Shown in pieces: positions 7,102-15,223 of a stretch of DNA of 31,388 bases. The stretch is from DASUZB01 sp036377075 (GTDB lineage Bacteria > Actinomycetota > CALGFH01). The notes beneath the pieces are model-generated. The model ran no database searches and was not told where the DNA came from. It saw only the letters and a program-made list of their open reading frames with translations. Position numbers and translations under genes: made by a program. The DNA lies in NCBI GenBank assembly GCA_036377075.1, contig DASUZB010000021.1:1-31388 (forward strand), written 5' to 3'. The stretch's first letter is position 1; the number at the start of each line of letters is the position of its first letter.

Positions 7102-7827
7102 CTACTCCTCGTTCGGGCGGCGGGGACGCTCTTCTGCCTCTACCGGTTCGGACGCTCGGGCCAGCGCAGCGGTTCCCGGCTCCCGTCCCAGCGGGAGCCC
7201 GCCGGCCCGGCCCGGCCGGGTCTCCGGGCGGACGACGCGGAGCTCGGGCGGTGCCGGCGGCCCTCCCGGGTCCTTGGCGGTGCCGCGCGAGCCGAGCTCC
7301 TCGGCCAGGGCCAGCCGGCCTCGGTAGACGCGGCTCTTCACGGTGCCCACCGGCACGCCGAGGACGGCGGCCGCCTCGGCGTAGGGGAGCCGCAGCAGGT
7401 CGCAGAGGACCACGGCGGCGCGGAACTCCTCCGCCACCTTGGTGAGGGCCGCCTGCACCGTGACGGCGGTGGCGACGTCCTCGCCCGGGTCGTCGTGGCC
7501 TCCGGCCGGGGCCGGCACGCCGGCGTCCTCGGGGTCGAGCGGGGTGGTGCGCGTCCGCCCTCGGCGGCGGGCCTGGTCGGTGGCGGCGTTCACGGCGATG
7601 CGGTAGAGCCAGGTTGAGAACGCCGCCTCCTGGCGGAAGCTCGACGCCCGGCGCAGGGCCGACAGGAAGGCCTCCTGGGCGGCGTCCTGCGCGTCCTCGC
7701 GGTTGCCGAGCATGCGCAGGCAGATGCCGTAGACGCGGCGCTCGTGCCGGCCAACGAGCTGCCCGAAGGCGTCCCGGTCCCCCCGCAGGTGCGCTGCCAG
7801 CAGTTCCTCGTCGCTGGGGTCGCTCAC
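7102..7827 (-). CDS. ECF RNA polymerase sigma factor (SigM-like position)
   Basis: A 241-residue ECF sigma factor. Region 2 spans about residues 20-90 (DAFGQLVGRHERRVYGICLR, then DAQDAAQEAFLSALR and FSTWLYRIAVNAATDQARRR) and region 4 about 123-175 (PYAEAAAVLGVPVGTVKSRVYRGR, the helix-turn-helix that reads the -35). The final 65 residues are a Pro/Arg/Glu-rich extension not normal for ECF factors. GTG 7827 overlaps the pseudokinase stop (GTGA), and the anti-sigma gene follows eight bases later, so pseudokinase, sigma and anti-sigma form one translational unit. Synteny with Rv3911 suggests a SigM-type cell-envelope factor. Its target promoters are not visible with confidence in the window. Confidence 0.9.
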   Translation of the reverse strand: MSDPSDEELLAAHLRGDRDAFGQLVGRHERRVYGICLRMLGNREDAQDAAQEAFLSALRRASSFRQEAAFSTWLYRIAVNAATDQARRRGRTRTTPLDPEDAGVPAPAGGHDDPGEDVATAVTVQAALTKVAEEFRAAVVLCDLLRLPYAEAAAVLGVPVGTVKSRVYRGRLALAEELGSRGTAKDPGGPPAPPELRVVRPETRPGRAGGLPLGREPGTAALARASEPVEAEERPRRPNEE

Positions 7828-9377
7828 GACTTCAGGGTGGCCGTGGCGATGCCACTGCGGAACTTGCCGTCGGTGTCCCGCGGCAACTGCGTGAACCAGA
7901 TCAGGTAGAAGCGGTACGGGCTCGGCGCGTTCAGCGTGAGCGCCTGCGGTACCCGGTCGACCACTTGCTGCTGGGTGAGCTGCCGCCAGCCGTCGAGCGT
8001 CGTCGGCGCCGCCGAGCCGTCGGCGCCGTAGATCGTGACCGTGGCCCCCGGGTTGCTCAGCCGCAGGTCGAGGATGCGTGCCTGCTCGGCGCTGCCGAGC
8101 TCGAGGACCAGGCCGAGGCCCTTCTTCAGCCCGCCGAAGTCGGGCCTGTTCCTGTAGCCCTGGGTCTCCCAGGCGCTGCTCGTATCGCTGTCGAACGCCT
8201 CCCCCGCGTGCTTCTCGTTCTCCTGTCCCGGCTGGTCGCCCTCACCCCCCTGCTGGTCCTCGGGGTCGAGCGAGTGGGCGGCGACGATCGGCAGCCGCGT
8301 CCCGGTCGCGGGGGCGGCCGAGGTCCCCGAGGGGAGTCTCGGCTGCTTGCTGCCACCGCCACCGGCCCCGATCCCCTGCACCAGGACCAGCGCGACCGCC
8401 ACGGCCACGGCGGCCAGGCCGGAGAGGACCAGCGCCCAGCCCAGCCAGGCGGGAGGACGCCGCCGCCGGCCCAGGGGCACCGGCATGGGCGCGGCCCGGC
8501 GCGGGGTCGGGCGCTGCACCTGCGGCAGGTGGATCGCGCCCTCTTCGGGATCGGGGTCGGTGTCGTCGTCGGCGGCTGCCCCGGCGAGCGCCGACGCCAT
8601 CGCGCCGGCGGTCTGGAAGCGCTCGGCCGGGTCCGGGTCCATCGCCCGGGCCACCACCGCGTCGATGTCGCGGGGGATGCCGGCACGCAGCGCCCGCGGC
8701 GAGCGCAGGCTGCCGCCGCCGTGGGCCGGCGGCGGGCGACCGGTGAGCATCTCGAACAGGCACACGCCCAGGGCGTAGACGTCGGTGCGGCCGTCCACCT
8801 CGTCGCCGTCGACCTGCTCGGGGGCGAGGTGCTCGGTGCTGCCGAGGATCTCGCCGGTGCGCTCCGGGTCCTCGCCGGAGGCCGCCCTGGCGATCGAGAA
8901 GTCCCCCACCTTCACCGTGCCGTCCATGGTGACCAGGATGTTGGCCGGCTTGAGGCCGCGGTGCAGCACCCCGGCGTCGTGGGCGTAGTCCAGCGCGGCG
9001 GCGACCTCCGTGGCCAGCCGCGCCGCCCGCGGCGGTGGCAGCGGGCCGTGCCGGGCGAGCAGGTCGGCCAGGTTGGCGCCCTCCACCCACTCGCTGACGA
9101 TGTAGGCGACGCCGTTCTGCTCGCCGGTGTCGTAGAGGGCGACGACGTTGGGGTGGGTGAGGCGGGCGGCGTTGACCGCCTCCTCGAAGAAGCGGGCGCG
9201 GAAGGTGGGGTCGGCCGCCAGTTCCGGGTGCAGCACTTTGACGGCCACGTCGCGCCCGAGGACACGGTCGTGGCCACGCCAGATGCTGGTCATGCCACTG
9301 GCGGCAAGGCGTTCGCTGAGCTCGTAGCGCTCAGCGAGCAGCCGGGGCAGACCGGAACCGACCTGCGACATGCTCAT
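7824..9377 (-). CDS. Membrane Ser/Thr pseudokinase with extracellular beta-sandwich-like domain
   Basis: A 517-residue protein from ATG 9377 (an in-frame GTG at 9416 is the alternative). Residues 15-265 are a Hanks-type kinase fold: VAVK (Lys47), LHRGLKPANIL and DFS (Asp159). The glycine loop is degenerate (LAASGMTSIW) and the catalytic Asp of HRD is Gly141 (codon GGC), so phosphotransfer should be lost. A basic Pro-rich segment precedes one membrane helix (about 311-336). The outer part, residues 365-517 (AFDSDTSSAWETQGY, GLVLELGSAEQARILDLRL), resembles a discoidin/carbohydrate-binding beta-sandwich. This is the architecture of the C-terminal half of mycobacterial MviN (Rv3910), where the phosphorylated pseudokinase recruits FhaA to control MurJ. 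Here it is a separate gene coupled to the sigma factor. Confidence 0.85.
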   Translation of the reverse strand: MSMSQVGSGLPRLLAERYELSERLAASGMTSIWRGHDRVLGRDVAVKVLHPELAADPTFRARFFEEAVNAARLTHPNVVALYDTGEQNGVAYIVSEWVEGANLADLLARHGPLPPPRAARLATEVAAALDYAHDAGVLHRGLKPANILVTMDGTVKVGDFSIARAASGEDPERTGEILGSTEHLAPEQVDGDEVDGRTDVYALGVCLFEMLTGRPPPAHGGGSLRSPRALRAGIPRDIDAVVARAMDPDPAERFQTAGAMASALAGAAADDDTDPDPEEGAIHLPQVQRPTPRRAAPMPVPLGRRRRPPAWLGWALVLSGLAAVAVAVALVLVQGIGAGGGGSKQPRLPSGTSAAPATGTRLPIVAAHSLDPEDQQGGEGDQPGQENEKHAGEAFDSDTSSAWETQGYRNRPDFGGLKKGLGLVLELGSAEQARILDLRLSNPGATVTIYGADGSAAPTTLDGWRQLTQQQVVDRVPQALTLNAPSPYRFYLIWFTQLPRDTDGKFRSGIATATLKS

Positions 9378-9446
9378 GGTTTTCGCAGCGGGGACTTCCG
9401 CACCCCATCGGATCACGATATCCGAAGTCTAGCAGGGAGCCTCCGT

Positions 9447-10562
9447 TCAGCCGGTCGGCCTGACGGCGCCGATGAAGTCGCCACGGCCGATCGAGCTCAG
9501 GCGGACGCTGGCGCCGCTGTAGGGCGCCTCGACCATCAGGCCGCGACCGGCGTACATGCCGACGTGGTGGATGGTGGACGGGTTGGAGAGGTTGTCGGCG
9601 AAGAACAACAGGTCTCCCGGGGAGAGGTCGACGAGGTCGACGTGGGGTCCCGCGTACCACTGGGACCGGCTGGTGCGCGGCAGCGACAGGCCGACGTGGG
9701 CGTAGGCGGCCATGGTCAGCCCCGAGCAGTCGAAGCTGTTCGGCCCGGCCGCGCCCCACACGTACGGCTTGCCGAGCTGGGCCATGGCGTAGGCCAGCGC
9801 CGCGCGCTGGGCACGCCCGCCGCCGCCACCGTTGGCGAGGCTCGGCGCCCAGCGCCCCAGCCTGGCGCGCGCCCGCGCGGCCCGCTCGGCAGCGAGGCGG
9901 CGGGCGAGCGCGGCCCGGCGCAGCGCCTCCTGGCGCCGGCGCTCCGCCTCGACGGCGCGCTTGACGGCCTGGTTGACCCGGGCGAGGTAGCGCCGCTGGG
10001 CGCCGAGCCTCGCCTGGATGGCGTCGCGCTGGCGGGCGAGGCGCTGGCGCAGCCGCTCCCGGGCGCGCCGCTGCGCGGCGAGGTCGTCGGCGATCGAGTG
10101 CAGCAGCGCCCTGGCTTCGTCGACCCGCTCGATGGCGCTGCGGTCGGCCCCCACCACGCTGGCCTCGTACCTGACCCGGGTGAGGGCGTCGTGCACGTCG
10201 GTCGCGCCGAGCAGCTGGTCGAGCCCGGTGGTCGGCCCGTACACGTAGATGGCGCGCACGCGCTGGTCGAGCTGGACCTGGGCGGCCCGCAGGCGGGCCT
10301 CGGCGGCGTGCAGGCGCTGGACGGTCTGCCGCTCGGCCACCACCGTGCGGTCGAGCGCTTCCTGGTTGGCGTTGTAGTCCTCGACCAGCCGCTCGATCTG
10401 GTCGTTCATGCGGTCGATGGCCTGCCGGACGCGGCCGGCCTCCGCCCGCAGGCGGGCGATCTTGTGGGCCGGTGTCTCGGCGAGGACGGGCTGCGCGGGG
10501 CCGGCGGTGGCCACGGCGGCCGCGCAGAGCAGCGTGCAGAGCACCACGCGAAGGCTGCGCAC
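9447..10562 (-). CDS. Secreted coiled-coil NlpC/P60 peptidoglycan endopeptidase
   Basis: A 371-residue RipA/CwlO-type hydrolase. GTG 10562 gives a clean signal peptide (RSLRVVLCTLLCAAAVATAG, cleavage near residue 28); a TTG start 69 bases upstream would add a charged tail and is less likely. Residues 30-250 are an Arg/Glu/Ala-rich coiled coil with a break at YGPTTGLDQLLG. The C-terminal NlpC/P60 domain has FDCSGL with Cys279, HHVGMY with His333 and MVEAPYSG with Glu345, matching the Cys-His-Glu triad of RipA. It would cut stem peptides outside the membrane, with the coiled coil serving as an inhibitory or docking segment. It sits between the murJ fusion and the pseudokinase, tying hydrolysis to the MurJ module. 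Confidence 0.9.
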   Translation of the reverse strand: MRSLRVVLCTLLCAAAVATAGPAQPVLAETPAHKIARLRAEAGRVRQAIDRMNDQIERLVEDYNANQEALDRTVVAERQTVQRLHAAEARLRAAQVQLDQRVRAIYVYGPTTGLDQLLGATDVHDALTRVRYEASVVGADRSAIERVDEARALLHSIADDLAAQRRARERLRQRLARQRDAIQARLGAQRRYLARVNQAVKRAVEAERRRQEALRRAALARRLAAERAARARARLGRWAPSLANGGGGGRAQRAALAYAMAQLGKPYVWGAAGPNSFDCSGLTMAAYAHVGLSLPRTSRSQWYAGPHVDLVDLSPGDLLFFADNLSNPSTIHHVGMYAGRGLMVEAPYSGASVRLSSIGRGDFIGAVRPTG

Positions 10563-10644
10563 AGGGGAAGGCTCCCAACGATCGGGGCTGTGGCGGCCGC
10601 TAGTTCTTTCACGGTTTCGAGACCACTTCAAGCATTTCGGGGAG

Positions 10645-10673
10645 AAAAATTACTTCGCACGTTTCGATACGTG
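10645..10673 (-). terminator. Weak terminator-like hairpin after the murJ fusion gene
   Basis: On the minus strand a 5-bp stem (10673-10669 with 10662-10658, loop of 6) is followed seven bases later by ATTTTT (10650-10645). The T-run is rare in this GC-rich window and lies in the 173-bp gap before the NlpC/P60 gene, which may therefore have its own promoter. The stem is too short to be sure. Confidence 0.3.
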
Positions 10674-10735
10674 ATACTGGCTCCGCATTCGCGAGCGAAA
10701 TGCCGTTGCGCCGGCTCGCCCCGATCGCGTGGGTC

Positions 10736-13700
10736 TCAGGCGCTTGCGCGGGCGCCGCGACGGCGGCGGACGATGCCGAGCAGCAGCCGCAACTCCTCGA
10801 TCTTGAGCAGCCGCGCGGCGAGCAGGTAGGAGGCGACGCCGGCGGCGATCGCGCCGGTCACGGCGAGGAGGTCGGCCACTAGGCCGCTGCCGAGGCGGTT
10901 GGTGACGGCGGCGGCCACGGCCGCCGCGATCACGCCCATGACCAGGCTGGCCAGCGCCATGCGGCTGACCGCGGCGAGCATCCGGCGGCCGTCGAGGCGG
11001 CCGACGCGGCGGCGCAAGGCGCCGAGCATCAGCACCGACCCGAGCACGTAGTTGGCGGCGCGGCCGGCGGCCAGCCCGGGGACCTTCCACGGCGTCGGCA
11101 GGATGAAGAACAGGGCGACGCCGACCGCCACGTTGGCGAGGACCGCCACCACGTTCAGGTTGAACACCGTGCGCGTGTCCTGCAGCGCGTAGAAGGCGCG
11201 CTGCAGCAGCTGGAAGGCCGAGAACGGCAGCAGGCCGATGACGAACACCATCAGCGTCCGGGTGAGCAGGTCCTGGCTGGTGGAGCCCTGCTTCACCACG
11301 CCGTGCACGAGCAGGAGCTGCACGATCGGGCCGGCGAGCACGAAGTAGCCGACGGCCGCGGGCAGCAGCACCAGGGTGGTCAGCCGCACGCCGCGGGAGA
11401 CCGAGGCGCGGAACGCGTCCCAGTCCTTGGCCACCACGTGCTCGCTCATCTGGGGCAGCAGGGCGGTCATCACCGAGACCGCGAACACGCCGTGGGGGAG
11501 CTGGAAGAAGATGAAGGCGGTGTTGTAGGCGGTGGGCCCGCCGGCGACGCGGTAGGCGAGCACCGGGACGATCCAGTAGCCGAGCTGGGTGGTGATCACG
11601 TAGCCGATGGTGAAGGCGGACAGACCCGCCATCTTGCGCATGGTCGGGTCGCGCAGGTCCCAGACGGGGCGGTAGCGGAAGCCGAGGCGGCGCAGGAAGG
11701 GCCACTGGATCATGGTCATGGCGACCACGCCGGCCGTGGTCCCGAGGCCGAGCAGCAGCTTCTCCCCGGTGGTGACCTGGTCGAGCTGCGGCACGGTGCG
11801 GCCGGCGATCATCGCGAAGGCGATGCCGACGGCGACCACCACCAGGTTGTTGAGGACCGGGGCGAACATCGGCACGCCGAAGCGACGGTTCGCGTTGAGC
11901 AGCCCGGTCATCACCGAGCCGACGCCGTAGAAGACGATCTGGGGCATGAACATCGCCAGCAGCTGCCCGCCGACGAGCTGGGCCTGGGCGCGCTCCGCCG
12001 GGGTCCCCCCGTGGACGTACAGCTGGATGATCCAGGGGGCGGCGAGCACGGTGACGACCGAGATCAGCCCGAGGACCACGATGGTGACGGTCATCACCGA
12101 GCGGGCGACGTGCCAGGCCGCCTCCCGGCCCCTGGTGCGGCGCACCTCCACGAACAGCGGCACGAAGATGGACGACAGGATGCCGCCGAGCACCAGCTCG
12201 TAGATGATGTTCGGGGTGTAGTTGGCGACGTTGTAGGTGTCGTTCAGGCGGCTCTCGGCCACGCCGAGCGTGGTCACCAGGACGTACACCCGCAGCAGGC
12301 CGGTCACGCGGCTGAGCAGCGTGCCCGCCGCCATCACCGCGGTCGAGCGGACCAGTCCGGGCTCCTCCGCCTCGCCGTCCCCCTCCGGCCGGTCTCCCCC
12401 GACGGGGGGCACCCTGCCGGCCGGCGGGACCTCCACGGCAGTGCTCTCGGCGCCCTCGGGCGGTGGGTCCGCCTGCCCGAACGGAGCGCCGACGCGGGCG
12501 GTGAGCGGCGGGTCCGGCGGCGGGCTCATCGCGACCGCCGCCGCGCCACCGGGGCCGCCACCGTCAGGGCCGTCGCCGACGGAGCGCCGGCGGCCCGCTC
12601 GGCCGCCGGGCCGCCGCAGGCGGCGGCTCCACCACAGCAGCAGGAAGCCGGCGGCGCCACCGGTCAGGAACAGGCCGAAGCGGCTGAAGGCGGTAGAGGT
12701 CAGCACGATCTCGGTCTGCGTGATGGTGACGGCGCCGTCTGGGGTGAGCACCTCGACCTCGACCGGGAAGGTCCCCGGTGTGCGTGCGCTCACCTGCACG
12801 TCCTGAATCTTCCCGGAATGCGGCGCGACCGTGAACGGCGGGCTCAGCGACTCGTTGCCGGGCGCCTGGGCGAGCTTGGGCGAGGAGATCCGCACCGCCA
12901 TGGTCAGGGGCTGGTCGCTGCCGTTGAGCACGCGGATCGGGATCGTCCCCTGGCTGGAAGGCAGGGTGAAGTGCCCCTTGTTGAGGTTCACGCGCTGGTA
13001 GACGGCATTCATGCCGTTGTTGACCGACTGCACGAACGCGGCACGGCGTACCCGGTGCAGGTCGCCCTGCCAGTCGCTCGACTCGGCCAGCAGCAGGTTG
13101 CGGTCGTAGGTCTCGATGTCGCGGTAGTCGGGCCCGACCACGCGCGTGAAGCTGGTCAGGTGGGAGCGCGCCAGCGCGGCGTTGCGCAGGAACTGGTCCG
13201 GCAGGCCCTTGGCGATGTCCGACTGGGTCAGGGGCCGCAGCCCGCGGAGCCGCGTGTCCGGTCCCTGGGGGACCGTACGGGCGAGCTCCGTGGCGTGCTG
13301 AAGCTGCAGCCAGGGCGCCAGCGACAGCCTGCGCAGCAGCGAGCGGAAGAACGGCGGCGGCGGCCGCCAGGTGTGCTGCGTCGGGGCCAGCAGGATGCCG
13401 CGCGGCGCGCCGCCGGAGCCCCCCGGCCGCTCCAGCCAGATGAGCGCCGTCTCGGCCACCACCCGCTGCGCCCAGGCGACCGGGTCGGCCTTGACGCGCT
13501 GGTCGACCAGGGCGCTGGCCAGGACCGGGTCGGGGACCAGGGCGCGGCCGAGCTGGCCGGCGCCGGCGCCGAGGCCGACGGTGGCGCTCGGGGTCACCGT
13601 GTTGTCCGCCGGCGGGGTGAAGTGGCTGGAGTCGAGCACCACCGACTCGGTCGAGGTGCGGGCGAGGGTGCGCAGCGTGGCCGCGTCGATGGCGCCGTCG

Positions 13701-14713
13701 ACCGGCCAGGCGACCGAGGGATCCGGGTCCTTGGAGAAGCGGTCGTGGAAGCGCTGGCGGCCGGCGAGGATGGCGTCGAGGGCCGCGTTGTCGAGCCCGG
13801 CACGGACCAGCGCGGGCAGGTCGGCGTCGGCGTAGGGGAAGGCCCCGGCCTGGTTCTGGTCGACCGTGCTGTCGAGCAGGCTGAGCCCGCGCTGGGCGGC
13901 GTTGGACTTGATGCTGCCGGCGGGCACCGTGGTGGTGCCGCCACCGGCGACCCGGTGGGTCCACGACGCGCCCATCCCCGAGATCTCCTCGGCCAGCATG
14001 GGGTCGACCATCAGGGACACCCACTTGGCGGTGGGCTGGGCCAGGGCGGCGAGCATGGCCCCGAGCGGCTGCTTGGGGCCGAGTTGGGTGGCCAGGCCGC
14101 TGTCGGTGTAGATGCCGCCGGTGGAGTCACGGTGCGAGCGCTCGTGCAGCGGCAGCAGCAGGGCGGCGTGGAGCCGGTTGGCCACCTGGGTGCGCAGGTA
14201 TACCAGGAAGGTCGGGATGGTCGCGTCGACCTGGCCGGTCGGCCCCTGCCCGCGGGCGCGCAGCAGCAGCGGGACCACCGCGCCGGCCGCGCCCTCGCCG
14301 GCCAGGTCGGGGACCGGGATGGGCGGCGAGTCGACCAGCTGCGTCGAGCCGGGCCTCCCGCCAGGCTGCAGGGTGACCCCGGTCACCGGCACGGTCTGGA
14401 GCAGGCTGCCGGCCCCCTGCGGGTTCCTGAGGGCGTCCTGGAAGGCCGAGCGGGAGCGGATCGGGACGCCGACCGAGGCCTGGACGCTGAGGTGGTCGAG
14501 CGGGTCCTGGCCACGGTTGGCGAGCAGCACCTGGAAGCGCAGCGGCGCGTTCGGCCCGACCGACTGGGAGAGCTCGACCAGGCTGGCGGCGAGGGGCTCG
14601 GGCTGCTGCGACTGCGCCTGGCCGGCGGTGGCCGCGGCGGCCGGCCAGACGACCTGGCCGATCGCGGCCAGCGAGACCGCCACTGTCAGCGCCACGCCGC
14701 GCGCCCGGCTCAC
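10736..14713 (-). CDS. murJ: DUF6049-MurJ fusion: lipid II flippase with large extracytoplasmic domain
   Basis: One uninterrupted frame of 1325 codons. Residues 1-30 are a signal peptide; about 40-675 are an extracytoplasmic region like the actinobacterial DUF6049 protein next to murJ (Rv3909 in Mycobacterium); a membrane helix follows at 679-695; 696-788 are a Pro/Gly-rich cytoplasmic linker; 789-1325 are a full 14-helix MurJ/MviN flippase (LVRSTAVMAAGTLLSRVTGLLR, TPNIIYELVLGGILSSIFVPLF, LPHGVFAVSVMTALLP). Topology is consistent through the join. MurJ flips lipid II for peptidoglycan synthesis. No stop separates the halves, but ATG at residue 729 (12529) could allow separate translation; its ribosome-binding site is poor. 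The mycobacterial C-terminal pseudokinase is absent. GTG 14713 overlaps the NUDIX stop. Confidence 0.88.
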   Translation of the reverse strand: MSRARGVALTVAVSLAAIGQVVWPAAAATAGQAQSQQPEPLAASLVELSQSVGPNAPLRFQVLLANRGQDPLDHLSVQASVGVPIRSRSAFQDALRNPQGAGSLLQTVPVTGVTLQPGGRPGSTQLVDSPPIPVPDLAGEGAAGAVVPLLLRARGQGPTGQVDATIPTFLVYLRTQVANRLHAALLLPLHERSHRDSTGGIYTDSGLATQLGPKQPLGAMLAALAQPTAKWVSLMVDPMLAEEISGMGASWTHRVAGGGTTTVPAGSIKSNAAQRGLSLLDSTVDQNQAGAFPYADADLPALVRAGLDNAALDAILAGRQRFHDRFSKDPDPSVAWPVDGAIDAATLRTLARTSTESVVLDSSHFTPPADNTVTPSATVGLGAGAGQLGRALVPDPVLASALVDQRVKADPVAWAQRVVAETALIWLERPGGSGGAPRGILLAPTQHTWRPPPPFFRSLLRRLSLAPWLQLQHATELARTVPQGPDTRLRGLRPLTQSDIAKGLPDQFLRNAALARSHLTSFTRVVGPDYRDIETYDRNLLLAESSDWQGDLHRVRRAAFVQSVNNGMNAVYQRVNLNKGHFTLPSSQGTIPIRVLNGSDQPLTMAVRISSPKLAQAPGNESLSPPFTVAPHSGKIQDVQVSARTPGTFPVEVEVLTPDGAVTITQTEIVLTSTAFSRFGLFLTGGAAGFLLLWWSRRLRRPGGRAGRRRSVGDGPDGGGPGGAAAVAMSPPPDPPLTARVGAPFGQADPPPEGAESTAVEVPPAGRVPPVGGDRPEGDGEAEEPGLVRSTAVMAAGTLLSRVTGLLRVYVLVTTLGVAESRLNDTYNVANYTPNIIYELVLGGILSSIFVPLFVEVRRTRGREAAWHVARSVMTVTIVVLGLISVVTVLAAPWIIQLYVHGGTPAERAQAQLVGGQLLAMFMPQIVFYGVGSVMTGLLNANRRFGVPMFAPVLNNLVVVAVGIAFAMIAGRTVPQLDQVTTGEKLLLGLGTTAGVVAMTMIQWPFLRRLGFRYRPVWDLRDPTMRKMAGLSAFTIGYVITTQLGYWIVPVLAYRVAGGPTAYNTAFIFFQLPHGVFAVSVMTALLPQMSEHVVAKDWDAFRASVSRGVRLTTLVLLPAAVGYFVLAGPIVQLLLVHGVVKQGSTSQDLLTRTLMVFVIGLLPFSAFQLLQRAFYALQDTRTVFNLNVVAVLANVAVGVALFFILPTPWKVPGLAAGRAANYVLGSVLMLGALRRRVGRLDGRRMLAAVSRMALASLVMGVIAAAVAAAVTNRLGSGLVADLLAVTGAIAAGVASYLLAARLLKIEELRLLLGIVRRRRGARASA

Positions 14714-15189
14714 CGGCTCGCGTCCTCCGGGTGGCCGCCGTCGAGCCGGCCGAACCGCCCGGCCAGGGCGTCGGGGATCAGGTCGAGCAGCCGCCGCTCG
14801 TTGGGGAAGGCCATCCGCCCGCGAGCGTCGCCGAGGCTGAACCAGGCGGCGTCCTCCATCTCGTGGTCGTGCCTGGCCAGGTCGCCGCCGACCGCCCGCA
14901 TCAGGAAGTAGTGGACGAACTTGTGGTAGCGCGTCTGCTCCGGCGCCCAGACGAACCAGTAGTCGATGGTGTCGAGCGGGCCGACCAGCTCCACCTCGAG
15001 GCCGGTCTCCTCGCGCACCTCCCGCAGGGCCGTCTCCGGGACCGTCTCACCGGCCTCCTGCTGGCCCTTCGGCAGGGTCCACTGCAGCGTCCCCTTGGCC
15101 GAGCGGCGGGCGACCAGGGCGACGCTGGCGTCGGGCCGCAGCTCGGCGAGCACCAAGCCACCGGCCGAGATGGCCCTGGCGGTGCGCAT
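14710..15189 (-). CDS. NUDIX hydrolase (MutT4-like position)
   Basis: A 159-residue NUDIX protein. The full NUDIX box is present, starting GQQEAGETVPETALREVREE and continuing TGLEV, fitting GX5EX7REUXEEXGU, with the Glu residues that bind magnesium. LQWTLPKGQQ is typical of nucleotide- or diadenosine-polyphosphate-type members. Synteny corresponds to MutT4 (Rv3908) of Mycobacterium, upstream of the DUF6049 and murJ genes; this protein is shorter, lacking the Mycobacterium N-terminal extension. ATG 15189 is the only possible upstream start, since an in-frame TGA lies two codons before it, and it is buried in a 9-bp hairpin. The stop overlaps the start of the murJ fusion (GTGA). Substrate unknown. 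Confidence 0.88.
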   Translation of the reverse strand: MRTARAISAGGLVLAELRPDASVALVARRSAKGTLQWTLPKGQQEAGETVPETALREVREETGLEVELVGPLDTIDYWFVWAPEQTRYHKFVHYFLMRAVGGDLARHDHEMEDAAWFSLGDARGRMAFPNERRLLDLIPDALAGRFGRLDGGHPEDASR

Positions 15190-15207
15190 CGGTCAGCCGA
15201 CCGATGC
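15186..15207 (-). promoter_or_regulatory. 9-bp hairpin sequestering the NUDIX start codon
   Basis: GCATCGGTC (15186-15194) and GACCGATGC (15199-15207) are perfect reverse complements with a 4-base loop. In the mRNA the AUG lies in the 3' arm of the stem, and no Shine-Dalgarno sequence is visible upstream. Translation may need ribosomes arriving from the YbaK-like gene 34 bases upstream, or a factor opening the stem; it could instead be a DNA operator. Confidence 0.5.
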
Positions 15208-15223
15208 CGAGGGCCCGGGCGGC

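Noticed and set aside
10563..10735. c-di-AMP riboswitch (ydaO type) before the NlpC/P60 gene
   Set aside because: These riboswitches often precede such hydrolases in actinobacteria, but I could not find the conserved blocks; the region only shows an AT-rich leader and a weak hairpin.
7614..10829. Open frame of over 1000 codons on the plus strand opposite the pseudokinase and NlpC/P60 genes
   Set aside because: Same composition artefact; both minus-strand genes have clear domains and coupled starts.
11303..14911. Open frame of about 1200 codons on the plus strand opposite the murJ fusion gene
   Set aside because: Very high GC removes stops from antisense frames. The translation is Gly/Ala/Arg/His-rich with no family motif, and the minus strand holds an obvious membrane protein.
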